Notes under the pieces: model-generated
Seen by the model: only the letters and a program-made list of their open reading frames with translations
Databases searched by the model: none
Told to the model about the DNA's origin: nothing
From: Acidobacteriota bacterium
GTDB taxonomy: Bacteria > Acidobacteriota > Vicinamibacteria > Vicinamibacterales > JAHECP01
Length of the DNA: 35,540 bases
Direction of reading: 5' to 3'
NCBI GenBank assembly: GCA_024641665.1
Contig: JAHECP010000042.1
Coordinates: forward strand, 1-35,540
Position numbers and translations under genes: made by a program
Shown: positions 8,199-16,119 of the stretch, in pieces
How positions within the stretch are numbered: the stretch's first letter is position 1
Layout of the letters: the number at the start of each line of letters is the position of its first letter

Positions 8199-10919
8199 TC
8201 AGAACTCCACGCGCACGCTCAGCAGGACCGCCCGCGGGAACCGAGGACCGTAGACGTAGCCGGCGTCCCGATCCGGCCCCCGGTCGAGATCATCCTGGTA
8301 CGCGTTGGTGAGGTTCTTGGCTCCCAGAGTCGCGACGAGCCGCTGCCCCGAGGAAACCGTGAACGTGCGAGCGATGCTGGCGTCCAGGGTGAGGAACGAA
8401 TCCGTCACCTCGAGCCGCTTCTCGAGGATAAAGCCCGCATAGTGAGGCGCTCTCATGGACCCCGTGTACCGCAAGCCCACGAAGACGTCCGCGACGTTCG
8501 GGTTACGATAGGTAATCGTGACCGTGCCGTAGCGGTCGGGCGTACGGAAGAAGTCACGAGCGCCGAAATCCGGTTCGCGCCCGGCGAAACGCGCGCGCTC
8601 AGCGACGAATCCGCCCTGAAGCACCAGGGTGTCACCCATGCCCCAGCCCGCGTTCAGTTCGATGCCATACACCTTTGCCGCCCCGAAGTTCATCCTCAGG
8701 AACTCGAACGCGCCGGTGGCCGGATCATCGGCCTCCACGTTGTGGAAGAGATCCGACAAGCCTGTGTAGAAGACGTTAGCCTCGACCCGCCCTTGTCCGA
8801 CACCCATCTCGCGGGTCCACTCCACACCGAGCGTGTAATTCGCGGCCTTTTCCTCCCGAAGATTCGGATCCAGCACAATGACCTGACCTCCGCCGCCGAC
8901 CTGCGTGATGTGGAGGTCTTCATCGAACACCTGCGGCGCCCGAAACCCGCGCGCCACCGAGCCGCGGATGTTCAGGCCGGGCCGGGGTGAGTACTTCACC
9001 ACGCCGCGCGGCGAGAGCACCGCCTTCCTGAGCACCGAGTGCTTGTCAATCCGGAATCCGTACACCAGTTCCCACTTCGAATTGAAGGACCAGTCGTCCT
9101 GTAGGTAGGTCCCGCCACTGCGATAGGTGGCCTCCACCAACCGCCCGTACGCCGGTTGACAATCCATCAGGTTCTCTGACGTGAACTGCCCACCCCACGA
9201 AAGCACGTGGCGGCCGACGTGATGGTTGAACTGGCTGTCGACCACGTACAGCCGGTTGTCGGCGACACCGTAGGCGTTCGGATCTCGGCCCGACCCATAG
9301 TAGCTGTCCCGAGCCGTGTCGGCGAACGAGACCGTGAGGCGATAGTCGAACCGCGGGCTGACGCCGTGGAACCACGTCACGGTTCCTGCGTGGCGTGTCA
9401 TGTCGGTCCACTCGGCGATGTCCGCCTCGTGCGGGGGCAGGCGCAGCAGGTTGCCGCCGCGACGGTCTTCGGCGAGCCGGCTGGCGTCGGCTGACAGCTT
9501 GGCCCGGCCGTCCAGCAGAAACCGGCTGAGCCGGCCGCCGAGCGCCTGGAACCGGCGGCTGCTGACCTCGGTGAAGCCATCCCCGTCGACGTCGATCGGT
9601 TTGACCCAATCGAGCTGGCCGAAGACGGTCGCCAGCGTCTGACGGTCAGCGCCCACCCAGTGTGCGGCGCCGCTGAGGGAGTATTGGGGGAGGCCGCCCA
9701 TCAGCTCCGCGCGAGTCTCGACGACTCCTCCGGTCGCCGTCGGCTCGCGAGGAATGATGTTCACTACTCCACCCACAGATCCGGAGCCGTACAGAGCAGA
9801 TCCGCCGCCTTTAACAACTTCGACGCGCTCGATCATGCGCGCCGGGATCTGCTCAATGCCGTATACCTGGGCCAGCGAGGACACCGAAGGCTGTCCTTCG
9901 ACGAGGATCTGGGTGTAGGGCCCGGGCAGGCCAAGTAGTCGAATCTGCGAGAAGTTGCAGTTCTGGCAGTTGTTTTCCACGCGCAGGCCGGGAGTGAATT
10001 CCACCACGTCAGCGACGGTGCGCGCCGAGGTGATTTCGATGAAGGGCTTCGCGATCAGCTCGGTTCGGATCGGAACCTCGGCAAGTGGCTTTTCGGTTCG
10101 GGTGCCGGTCACCACGATCTCTTCGTAAATCTCGGGAGCGAGAACGAAGTCCATCGGTATCCTCGCCGTCTGGCCAAGTGTCACCGGCTCGGACACCAGC
10201 CGGCCGAAGCCCGGCAGCTCGGCGATGAGCTCATACGCGCGCGCCTCCGTTATCTCGGTGATGCAGTACTCGCCATTCAGGTCGGTGAACACGGTGACGC
10301 CGAGAGGCTCGACGGTGATCGACACACCCGGAACCGGCAGGCCGGAGGTATCCCGGATCACCCCGGACACGTAGGGCTCACCACTGGCGCGGGGGCACGG
10401 CTTCCCAACATGAACTCCACCCAGGCGGCGCCCGGCGCGAGCCTCCGGCCGTGCCTGGCCTGGCCCTTGACCGATCCCCTTGCCCGACCACAACGGGGTG
10501 CCGTCGCGGTGCCGCAGCTTGAGAATCTGCTCCTCTTTCTTCACCTCCACCGCGACGAGGGACGCAGAGCCTTCCCTCATAATCCGGGATCCCACAATCT
10601 CCACCACATCACCGGCCTCGACGCGCACGGGTTGCTCGTCGACATACCACTCGGGTCCGAGATCGACCGTGAGCTGTTCGGAAGTGGTCTCGACCAGCAG
10701 ATGCACACCGCGATAGGCAGCCCCGCTCCTGGACAGGCTTCGCTGGACCTCCAGCACCGTGCCGCGGACCGTTTCCAGGGTTGCCGGATCGAGATGCTGC
10801 CCGGAGCCCCAGCCGGGTCCCATGGGCGGCGTCTGCGCCACGGCCCGCGGTGTACCGACGACGCCGAGCAGGATGGTGACGACGGCAAAGAGGACGCCGG
10901 TCTTCCACTTCGTGCCCAT
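8199..10919 (-). CDS. TonB-dependent receptor with extra N-terminal domain
   Basis: A 906-residue outer-membrane receptor. It has a signal peptide (1-28, cut near AVA-Q), a small beta-rich, OB-fold-like domain (about 50-145, LETVRGTVLEVQR to HRDGTPLWSG), a carboxypeptidase-regulatory-like domain (183-260), a TonB-box-like EEIVVTGTR (266-274), a plug (275-395, with VVEFTPGLRVENNCQNCNFS and KGGGSALYGSGSVGG) and a beta-barrel ending in phenylalanine. It should import a scarce ligand such as a metal chelate, haem or vitamin; the substrate is not clear. The extra first domain is unusual for this family. The ATG at 10919 has AGGAGG six bases upstream. It is last in the minus-strand series and convergent with thi4. 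Confidence 0.93.
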   Translation of the reverse strand: MGTKWKTGVLFAVVTILLGVVGTPRAVAQTPPMGPGWGSGQHLDPATLETVRGTVLEVQRSLSRSGAAYRGVHLLVETTSEQLTVDLGPEWYVDEQPVRVEAGDVVEIVGSRIMREGSASLVAVEVKKEEQILKLRHRDGTPLWSGKGIGQGPGQARPEARAGRRLGGVHVGKPCPRASGEPYVSGVIRDTSGLPVPGVSITVEPLGVTVFTDLNGEYCITEITEARAYELIAELPGFGRLVSEPVTLGQTARIPMDFVLAPEIYEEIVVTGTRTEKPLAEVPIRTELIAKPFIEITSARTVADVVEFTPGLRVENNCQNCNFSQIRLLGLPGPYTQILVEGQPSVSSLAQVYGIEQIPARMIERVEVVKGGGSALYGSGSVGGVVNIIPREPTATGGVVETRAELMGGLPQYSLSGAAHWVGADRQTLATVFGQLDWVKPIDVDGDGFTEVSSRRFQALGGRLSRFLLDGRAKLSADASRLAEDRRGGNLLRLPPHEADIAEWTDMTRHAGTVTWFHGVSPRFDYRLTVSFADTARDSYYGSGRDPNAYGVADNRLYVVDSQFNHHVGRHVLSWGGQFTSENLMDCQPAYGRLVEATYRSGGTYLQDDWSFNSKWELVYGFRIDKHSVLRKAVLSPRGVVKYSPRPGLNIRGSVARGFRAPQVFDEDLHITQVGGGGQVIVLDPNLREEKAANYTLGVEWTREMGVGQGRVEANVFYTGLSDLFHNVEADDPATGAFEFLRMNFGAAKVYGIELNAGWGMGDTLVLQGGFVAERARFAGREPDFGARDFFRTPDRYGTVTITYRNPNVADVFVGLRYTGSMRAPHYAGFILEKRLEVTDSFLTLDASIARTFTVSSGQRLVATLGAKNLTNAYQDDLDRGPDRDAGYVYGPRFPRAVLLSVRVEF

Positions 10920-11058
10920 GCGGATCCTCCTGAGCCTCACGTCGTTCGCTCTGGCGAGAGAAACCTACATCTGACTCATCTTGTCTCCAGGCGGATGAGA
11001 TGCCGAGGCATTCTCAACGAACTGCCGGCAAAGGGGTGTCAGCGGTCCAATTGCGTCC

Positions 11059-11076
11059 GCGAGCGGTATCGCTCGC
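11059..11076 (-). other. 7-bp stem hairpin between NifX-like gene and receptor
   Basis: GCGAGCG-GTAT-CGCTCGC forms a perfect stem-loop in the 182-bp gap before the TonB receptor gene. There is no T-tract. It could be an intercistronic processing or partial termination signal that lowers receptor expression. No Fur-like box or known riboswitch was recognised in 10920-11101. Confidence 0.3.
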
Positions 11077-11101
11077 CGCCGCGCGCGTGGAGGCGGAGGG
11101 G

Positions 11102-11506
11102 TCACGGCCGTCTCGCGGTTCGGCCGGCTGCCGGGGCGGTCAACCGTTTGCGCCATGCCGTTCTGTCGTCGGCCGTGCTTCCCGGCATGAGAAACCGCAC
11201 GGATTCCAGGTCGCCCCGGCGGTACCCCTCGAGGACCTCGTGTACGGATCCACCGACGAATGGCATGACGTCGATGCCGACCCTTGCCAGATGTGCCGCC
11301 AGCGGGCGTGAAATCGCTCCACAGATCAGGAGGCGGACGCCCAGAGCCCCGAGACGGTGCGCCCGGCTGAGCGGCAGATCCTCCGCCAGGGGAACTTCGA
11401 TCCGGGCCACCTCCCGACCTTCCTCGTACTCGACGACCAGCAGCCGCCGTGCAAAGTCGAAGGCGTTCGACACCCGGCCGGACGAAACCGGTATGGCGAG
11501 CTTCAT
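11102..11506 (-). CDS. NifX/MTH1175-type cluster-binding protein
   Basis: A 134-residue member of the NifX/dinitrogenase Fe-Mo cofactor family. The opening MKLAIPVSSGRVSNAFDFAR, the LLICGAISRPLAAHL segment and the VHEVLEGYRRGDL region followed by FLMPG match the short group that also includes the protein at 22966. The cysteine in LLICG is kept, but the usual Cys after FLMPG is replaced by Ser. The ATG at 11506 follows a GGGGGTGA ribosome-binding region; the longer in-frame reading upstream is not supported. It follows the cytidylate-kinase-like gene by 40 bp and so is likely cotranscribed with DsrE. In sulfur bacteria such proteins bind Fe-S or Mo-S clusters, but the cargo here is unknown. 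Confidence 0.85.
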   Translation of the reverse strand: MKLAIPVSSGRVSNAFDFARRLLVVEYEEGREVARIEVPLAEDLPLSRAHRLGALGVRLLICGAISRPLAAHLARVGIDVMPFVGGSVHEVLEGYRRGDLESVRFLMPGSTADDRTAWRKRLTAPAAGRTARRP

Positions 11507-11546
11507 GAAGTCACCCCCGTCGATCGAACTGCCCGCTTCTCGCGGC

Positions 11547-12365
11547 TCAGCCTGACACCTCGATCTTGACGGTTCGAACGCCTTCCACACCGGCCAGGAC
11601 TGACCGTATCGTGTCATCGAGCGACGCGTGCTCTCTGAGCGTCATGTCCTTGATCACCGTCACCGCGCCGGCGGACGCGTCCGCCTTGACGCCCAGGCGG
11701 AGGCCGTAGGTCTCGGGAGTATGAAGCAGGTACGTTTCCGCAACGGTGGCCAGGCGCAGGTCGACGAGCTTCGTGACGGACTCCTCGGTGCGCTGGAAGG
11801 GGACCTTCTTGACTTCCGCTGCAAGCAGCTCGACGGCGTCCTCGATCGTCATCCTGTGCAGGTTGAGCACCACGTCGAAGAAGACGGGATCGGCCGAGTC
11901 GCTCTCGTAGAGGAAGTGGATCCAGCGTCGCCGCCTCGTGTCCATCTCCTTGACCTCGGCGGCCGCACGCTCCTGCGTGTAGCCCCTCTCCTGCATCAGC
12001 ATGGCGACGCGGTTCTCCGTGGGCGCGATCACCCGGACCCGCAGTACGCAGGGGACTTCGTTGAGCAGGACGTGCGCCAGGTTGCCGTGGTAGATGAGCC
12101 GACCCTGGACGGCGAAGTCGAGAAGCGCCGCCTTGAAGCACGTCAGGTAGTGGTGTCTGGCGTCGGCGTAATCTTCCCAGAAGCCCGGCGCGCTTTCGCC
12201 CGCGATGTTCTCCTTGCTGATGCCGGTCTTGTCGATGCCGTACCGTTCCGCCGCAGCGATCACACCCTCCCGGTCGATGACCCGGCTCCCAAGCCTCTTT
12301 CCGAGGCTCTCGGCCAACCTGTCCGCCAAGGTGAGCGACCCCCTGGAAATCGCGATGACCGACAT
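11547..12365 (-). CDS. Cytidylate-kinase-like protein with C-terminal BON-like domain
   Basis: A 272-residue protein. Residues 1-190 match the cytidylate kinase-like P-loop family (ISRGSLTLADRLAESLGKRLG, then RLIYHGNLAHVLL and RGYTQERAAAEVKEMD). The P-loop glycine/lysine pattern is degraded, so nucleotide binding may be altered or lost. Residues from about 200 form a compact alpha/beta region (LRLGVKADASAGAVTVIKDM...VRTVKIEVSG) reminiscent of BON or heavy-metal-like folds. Family members often occur beside sulfur-oxidation and sulfate-reduction genes with no known reaction. The ATG at 12365 is preceded by GGGAGG six bases upstream. It lies 83 bp after DsrE and 40 bp before the NifX-like gene. 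True CMP kinase activity is unlikely. Confidence 0.8.
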   Translation of the reverse strand: MSVIAISRGSLTLADRLAESLGKRLGSRVIDREGVIAAAERYGIDKTGISKENIAGESAPGFWEDYADARHHYLTCFKAALLDFAVQGRLIYHGNLAHVLLNEVPCVLRVRVIAPTENRVAMLMQERGYTQERAAAEVKEMDTRRRRWIHFLYESDSADPVFFDVVLNLHRMTIEDAVELLAAEVKKVPFQRTEESVTKLVDLRLATVAETYLLHTPETYGLRLGVKADASAGAVTVIKDMTLREHASLDDTIRSVLAGVEGVRTVKIEVSG

Positions 12366-12448
12366 GTCGAACCTCCCTTGGAACGGCGCCGATCGAAAAA
12401 CGGACCGTCGCGCCATCCGTCCTCTGGCCCTTCGAAACCGGCCTGAAC

Positions 12449-12823
12449 TTAGTAGCTCAGGACGCTCTTGGCCTCCAGCATCTCCATCACAACCCTGGCA
12501 GCCTTCACGGGGACAGCCCCCTCGATGAGCATCGTCTTGGCGATCTTCCGCTCGTCGATGCAGGGCGTGCAGATCAGGAGCGTGCCACCCTGCTGAAGGA
12601 AGGCATCCACGAGGTCCTTCAACGGGGGAAGCCCCGCGGCGAACACGTGCTCGTAGCATCCAATCTTGGCGAGCAGGACCCCCGAGCCTTGCAGCATCAC
12701 GGCGACCTCGACCTCCATCACCAGCGCAGCGTTGCCGAGGACGAAAGGCAGCGACGCCCTCTCGGGATCTTCAGGGCCGTGGGTTCCAAAGATGACGATC
12801 TTCTCCTTGCTCTCCTCCGCCAT
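12449..12823 (-). CDS. DsrE-family sulfur-relay protein
   Basis: A 124-residue protein of the DsrE/DsrF/TusD fold. The conserved core includes IVIFGTHGPED, the hydrophobic EVAVMLQGSGVLLAK, KIGCYEHV (Cys56) and LLICTPCIDER (Cys85, Cys88). DsrE proteins accept persulfide sulfur, often from TusA, and a tusA gene heads this series. The CxxC at 85-88 would be the likely sulfur-carrying site, by analogy. The ATG at 12823 has AGAGGAG six bases upstream. It is separated from the QmoC-like gene by 173 bp, the largest gap in the series, so it may have its own promoter or depend on readthrough from the sigma-54 promoter. It is not DsrEFH, since only one subunit is present. Confidence 0.88.
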   Translation of the reverse strand: MAEESKEKIVIFGTHGPEDPERASLPFVLGNAALVMEVEVAVMLQGSGVLLAKIGCYEHVFAAGLPPLKDLVDAFLQQGGTLLICTPCIDERKIAKTMLIEGAVPVKAARVVMEMLEAKSVLSY

Positions 12824-12985
12824 GATCTACTCCTCTGTTTGCGCGTCGGGTGCGACTCCGGGCCACGGTCGCTATGATCGTGATCTTTCTACGGGTTTCG
12901 TTTCACCGGCGGGCATCGCGCGCGTCCTTTATGTGAGGGCGTAGCCCGGTTGTGGCAACACGATCGCGTCTTGTCTTCATCCAAC

Positions 12986-13007
12986 CTGCAGCAAGCTCAT
13001 GCTGCAG
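12986..13007 (-). other. 8-bp perfect inverted repeat over the qmoC-like stop
   Basis: CTGCAGCA (12986-12993) and TGCTGCAG (13000-13007) flank 6 bases and overlap the TGA of the QmoC-like gene. On the minus-strand RNA this would form a hairpin at the end of the first operon segment, ahead of the 173-bp gap to dsrE. There is no T-tract, so it could be a partial terminator, an mRNA-stabilising end or chance (alanine codons). Confidence 0.3.
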
Positions 13008-14139
13008 CGGCGGCGGGCTGCCTTGCCGCCAACGCTGCGGCCTCCCTCACCGACGTCAGGTAGAGGGCGAGCGGCCTATAGAAGAGGTGTGCCCATTTTC
13101 CGAAAGGCACTTCGACCACCAGCATCGGCACGGCGATCGCCAGATGAATCACGTACGAAACGTAGGTGGCCATGGGAAGGTCCGCGATGCGCAGGGCGTG
13201 CATGATGATACCGGTGAGGGCCGTGAGGAAGAGCATGACCAGGAAGATCCAGTCGCTCGCCTCACTGAACCGGTGCATGGGGTCCGCCTCGCGCCATCTG
13301 GAGATCATGAAGGTCACGGTCCCGTACAGTAGTGCCGCCGTCGCGTAGTACCCCCACAGCCGCTGCGGATGGTAGAAGGAATGTACTTCGTCGGTCTGGA
13401 ACCACCGCAGGAGAACGAGCACGAGCGTGAGCATGCTGAGATAGCCGCTGACGAGGATCACGTGCGTCAGCCAGTGGGTCGTGCTGCGTTCTGAACCGCA
13501 GCGGCGCCAGCGTCGCTGGGTGAAGAAGTGGACCAGAAAGACGGGAATCTGTTTGAGGTACACGAATGGAGAGATTCGGAGCATCTCGGCTCCGCCCATG
13601 AATCCCCACGCCATGCGTGCAGCGTTGGTCAGGAGGAAGAAGGTGAGAAGGGCCGCCATCACCAGATCCCCGAGCTCGACCCAGTGAACGGGCGCGAAGG
13701 TGTTGAGCTCCACGTGGTCCGTCACCACGGGTGCATGAAAGAAGACGAAAAGAGCCGCGACAAGGAGCCCCACGAACGCGAGCCCGGTGATCTCCGCCGC
13801 CGCGGACTTATAAAAGAGCCCGGCGAGACCGGTCCAATCGTAGCGCGCTGTCAGGTAACGACGGGCGGCCATCATCGTTTCACCGGGGTTCGCGTCGCGA
13901 GGACAACTCTCGGAACACTCCCCGCAGTAGTAGCAGAGCCATGGATCGACCGTCTGGGCGAGCTTGTCCGCACCACCCACCTGCAAGAGATGGATGACCC
14001 TCCTGGGAAACGAACTGCCGGATTCTTCAGAGAGGGGGCAGATGGCGGTGCAGAGCCCGCAGTTCATGCAGAGGCTCACATCGTGCCCGCCGAAACGTGC
14101 AATCTCCCGCTGCAGGTCGGGATCCACGTTCACAGCCAC
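12997..14139 (-). CDS. QmoC/HdrE-like membrane Fe-S/cytochrome b subunit
   Basis: A 380-residue protein with a cytoplasmic ferredoxin part and a membrane part. Two [4Fe-4S] motifs are complete: Cys24/27/30/34 (CMNCGLCTAICP) and Cys69/72/75/79 (CYYCGECSESCP). Six membrane helices are visible near 115-137, 157-178, 222-246, 262-280, 297-315 and 322-346, with histidines (for example 223, 332, 351) that could hold haem b. This is the QmoC architecture: HdrC-like domain fused to HdrE/NarI-like domain, passing electrons between a cytoplasmic Hdr-type complex and quinones. Start: the GTG at 14139 is preceded by AAGGAGGTG, and it overlaps the end of the winged-helix gene by 10 bp. No aprAB or sat is present, so the partner enzyme is not APS reductase in this window. 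Confidence 0.9.
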   Translation of the reverse strand: MAVNVDPDLQREIARFGGHDVSLCMNCGLCTAICPLSEESGSSFPRRVIHLLQVGGADKLAQTVDPWLCYYCGECSESCPRDANPGETMMAARRYLTARYDWTGLAGLFYKSAAAEITGLAFVGLLVAALFVFFHAPVVTDHVELNTFAPVHWVELGDLVMAALLTFFLLTNAARMAWGFMGGAEMLRISPFVYLKQIPVFLVHFFTQRRWRRCGSERSTTHWLTHVILVSGYLSMLTLVLVLLRWFQTDEVHSFYHPQRLWGYYATAALLYGTVTFMISRWREADPMHRFSEASDWIFLVMLFLTALTGIIMHALRIADLPMATYVSYVIHLAIAVPMLVVEVPFGKWAHLFYRPLALYLTSVREAAALAARQPAAAAA

Positions 14140-14381
14140 GGCTTCACCTCCTTGAGGGCATACCTGAAGTAGCCCTCCCCATCTGCCTTTCCTCTGGCCT
14201 CCACCACGCCGTAGCGGAGCATCGCCATGAGCCAAAGCATGACGTCGCGGGTGGGCGCCTGAAGCGCCGCCGCGAGACTGGGGATGGTCCGTGGCTCTTC
14301 TCGAAGGAGCGCAGCGATGCGTTCCTGCATCAGGAACGCATCCCTGAACACTTCCCTCGGGTTGCGGACGGTCTCAGGCAT
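14130..14381 (-). CDS. Small winged-helix protein (83 aa)
   Basis: An 83-residue protein with a predicted winged-helix core: helix QERIAALLREEP, turn TIPSLAAALQAP, recognition-like helix TRDVMLWLMAMLRYG and wing VVEARGKADGEGYFRYAL. It overlaps the upstream hdrA gene by 8 bp and the downstream qmoC-like gene by 10 bp, so it belongs to the operon and is made in step with the complex. A GGAGG site precedes the ATG at 14381. Similar small proteins are seen in Hdr/Qmo operons of anaerobes. It may bind DNA, or the fold may serve as a protein-protein adaptor; the sequence does not decide. No function is assigned. Confidence 0.8.
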   Translation of the reverse strand: MPETVRNPREVFRDAFLMQERIAALLREEPRTIPSLAAALQAPTRDVMLWLMAMLRYGVVEARGKADGEGYFRYALKEVKPWL

Positions 14382-16119
14382 GGACCGCCTCCTTCGCGAG
14401 GGCGTCGATCATTCCCTTGATCTCGCGGTCGCTGTAGCCGAGGAGATCGATCGCTTCTTCGGGACAAACGGGGACGCAGGCGCCGCCGCCCTTGCAGAGG
14501 GACGGGATGACCCTGGCGACCTCCCGTCCGTCCGCAGCCACCTTCTCGATGGCGCCGTAGGGACAGGCCTCGGTGCACTTCTCGCACCACGTGCACCGCA
14601 GCGGGTCCACCTCGGCCACGAAGGGCTCCAGATCGACGTAGCCCTTCAAGAGCAGGGCCGCGCTCTTCGACACGGCGGCCAGCGACGACGCCACGCTCTC
14701 GGCGAGGGTCTTGGGCCCCTGCGCCGCACCCGCAATGAACACGCCGTCCACGACCGTCTCCACGGGCCGCAGCTTGGGGTGGATCTCGTTGAAGAAGCCG
14801 TCGCCGCCCACGGGGAGCTTGAGAGCATTCACGAGCGAGGCGTTTTCCCGGGGCACCATGCCCGTGACGAGCACGACGAGATCGCTGGGAATCTCCAGCG
14901 CCTCGCCGCCGAGCAGGCGGTCCTTGACCCGCACGACCAGGTGTCCGTCCACGCGCGAGACGGCCGGCGGGTCGGCCGGATCCCAACGGACGAAGACTGA
15001 GCCCTTGCGCGCGGCCGCTTCGTAGACCAACTCGTACTTGCCGTAGGTGCGCATGTCGCGGAACAGGTGGTACTGCCGCACGTTCTTGTCCCGGCGCGAG
15101 GCCACGAGCGCCGCGTGGCAGGTCGCGGTGCAGCAGTAGCGCGAGCAGAAGCGGTTGGGGCTCTCCGCCTCCTCATTCTGGCGGCTGCCCACGCAGTAGA
15201 TGTAGGTGGCGGTGCGCACCGGCTTCCCGTTCCTCGCCAGCGGTCCCTCGCCCTCGTCGAGCATGCGCTTGAACTCGGGAAGCGTCACGACGCCGTCCTG
15301 GCCGAAACCGAACTCGCCGTCGCTTGGAGCGTAGGCGTCGAAGCCCGTGGTGACCACGATGGCGCCCACGTTCAGCGCGATCGACTCCGTCTCCCGGACG
15401 CGCAGCCTGACCGAGAAGTCGCCGACGCTGCCGCTCTTCTCGACGACCTCGGCGCGGGTGAAGAGCGTCACGTTCTCCCGCTCCAGAATCCGGCGCTCGA
15501 GCTCCTGCACCATCTCCGTTCCACGGCGCTCGGCGGGAAACATCGCGCCCAGGCGCGCCGTCCACCCTCCGATGCGCTCCTCGCGTTCCGCGACATAGAC
15601 CGTGAGCCCCAGGTCCGACAGGGCCAGGGCGGCCCGAAGACCGGCCACGCCGGCCCCCACCACCAGCACCTGCGGCTTCGTTTCCACTCGCATGGGCCTG
15701 AGCGGTTCGCTCAAGCCGGCCTTGGCGATGGCGGCACGGACGATGTCAGCGGCTTTCTCGGTGGCCTTGTCCACTTCCCCCCGGTGGGCCCAGGAACACT
15801 GCTCCCGGATGTTGGCCTGAACGTACTGGTAGGGATTCATCCCGGCGCGTTCCGCCATGGCCCTGAAGGTGAAGAGGTGGAGCTTGGGCGAGCAGGAGGC
15901 GACCGCGATCCCGTCGAGACGTTCTTTCTGGATGGCGTCGATCATCTCTTGCTGGGCCGCGTCCGAGCAGGCGAACATCGTGGTCCTGGCCTCCACCACG
16001 CCCAGCTCTTCCTTCACGGCCTCACGGAGCTTCTCCATGTCCACGTAATCGGAGATGTTCCCGCCGCAGTGGCAGAGGAACACGCCGATGCGCCGGTCTT
16101 TCGCCGGCCCTCCCGTCAT
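14374..16119 (-). CDS. HdrA-like flavin/Fe-S subunit (QmoB-like)
   Basis: A 581-residue HdrA homologue. It has the N-terminal HdrA domain (RRIGVFLCHCGGNISDYVDM, with Cys51, Cys76 and Cys108 motifs), an FAD domain (VLVVGAGVAGLRAALALSDLG, about 151-171), the YIYCVGSRQN...FCSRYCC segment (308-330) and a C-terminal ferredoxin domain. The first cluster motif is complete (Cys509/512/515/519). The second has only Cys542, Cys548 and Cys552: residue 545, normally Cys in CKGCGAC, is Gly, encoded by GGC at 14487-14485 (one base from TGC). QmoB carries a fused MvhD domain; here MvhD is a separate gene at 18892. The ATG at 16119 overlaps the stop of hdrA-gltD (ATGA) and has GAGGAG upstream. It likely pairs with the QmoC-like subunit. 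Confidence 0.9.
   Translation of the reverse strand: MTGGPAKDRRIGVFLCHCGGNISDYVDMEKLREAVKEELGVVEARTTMFACSDAAQQEMIDAIQKERLDGIAVASCSPKLHLFTFRAMAERAGMNPYQYVQANIREQCSWAHRGEVDKATEKAADIVRAAIAKAGLSEPLRPMRVETKPQVLVVGAGVAGLRAALALSDLGLTVYVAEREERIGGWTARLGAMFPAERRGTEMVQELERRILERENVTLFTRAEVVEKSGSVGDFSVRLRVRETESIALNVGAIVVTTGFDAYAPSDGEFGFGQDGVVTLPEFKRMLDEGEGPLARNGKPVRTATYIYCVGSRQNEEAESPNRFCSRYCCTATCHAALVASRRDKNVRQYHLFRDMRTYGKYELVYEAAARKGSVFVRWDPADPPAVSRVDGHLVVRVKDRLLGGEALEIPSDLVVLVTGMVPRENASLVNALKLPVGGDGFFNEIHPKLRPVETVVDGVFIAGAAQGPKTLAESVASSLAAVSKSAALLLKGYVDLEPFVAEVDPLRCTWCEKCTEACPYGAIEKVAADGREVARVIPSLCKGGGACVPVCPEEAIDLLGYSDREIKGMIDALAKEAVHA

Noticed and set aside
10920-11101. Cobalamin or other riboswitch ahead of the TonB receptor
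   Set aside because: No conserved box was recognised; only a simple 7-bp hairpin is present.
11547-12365. True cytidylate kinase (cmk)
   Set aside because: The P-loop is degraded, there is an added C-terminal domain, and the context is sulfur metabolism, so nucleotide kinase activity is unlikely.
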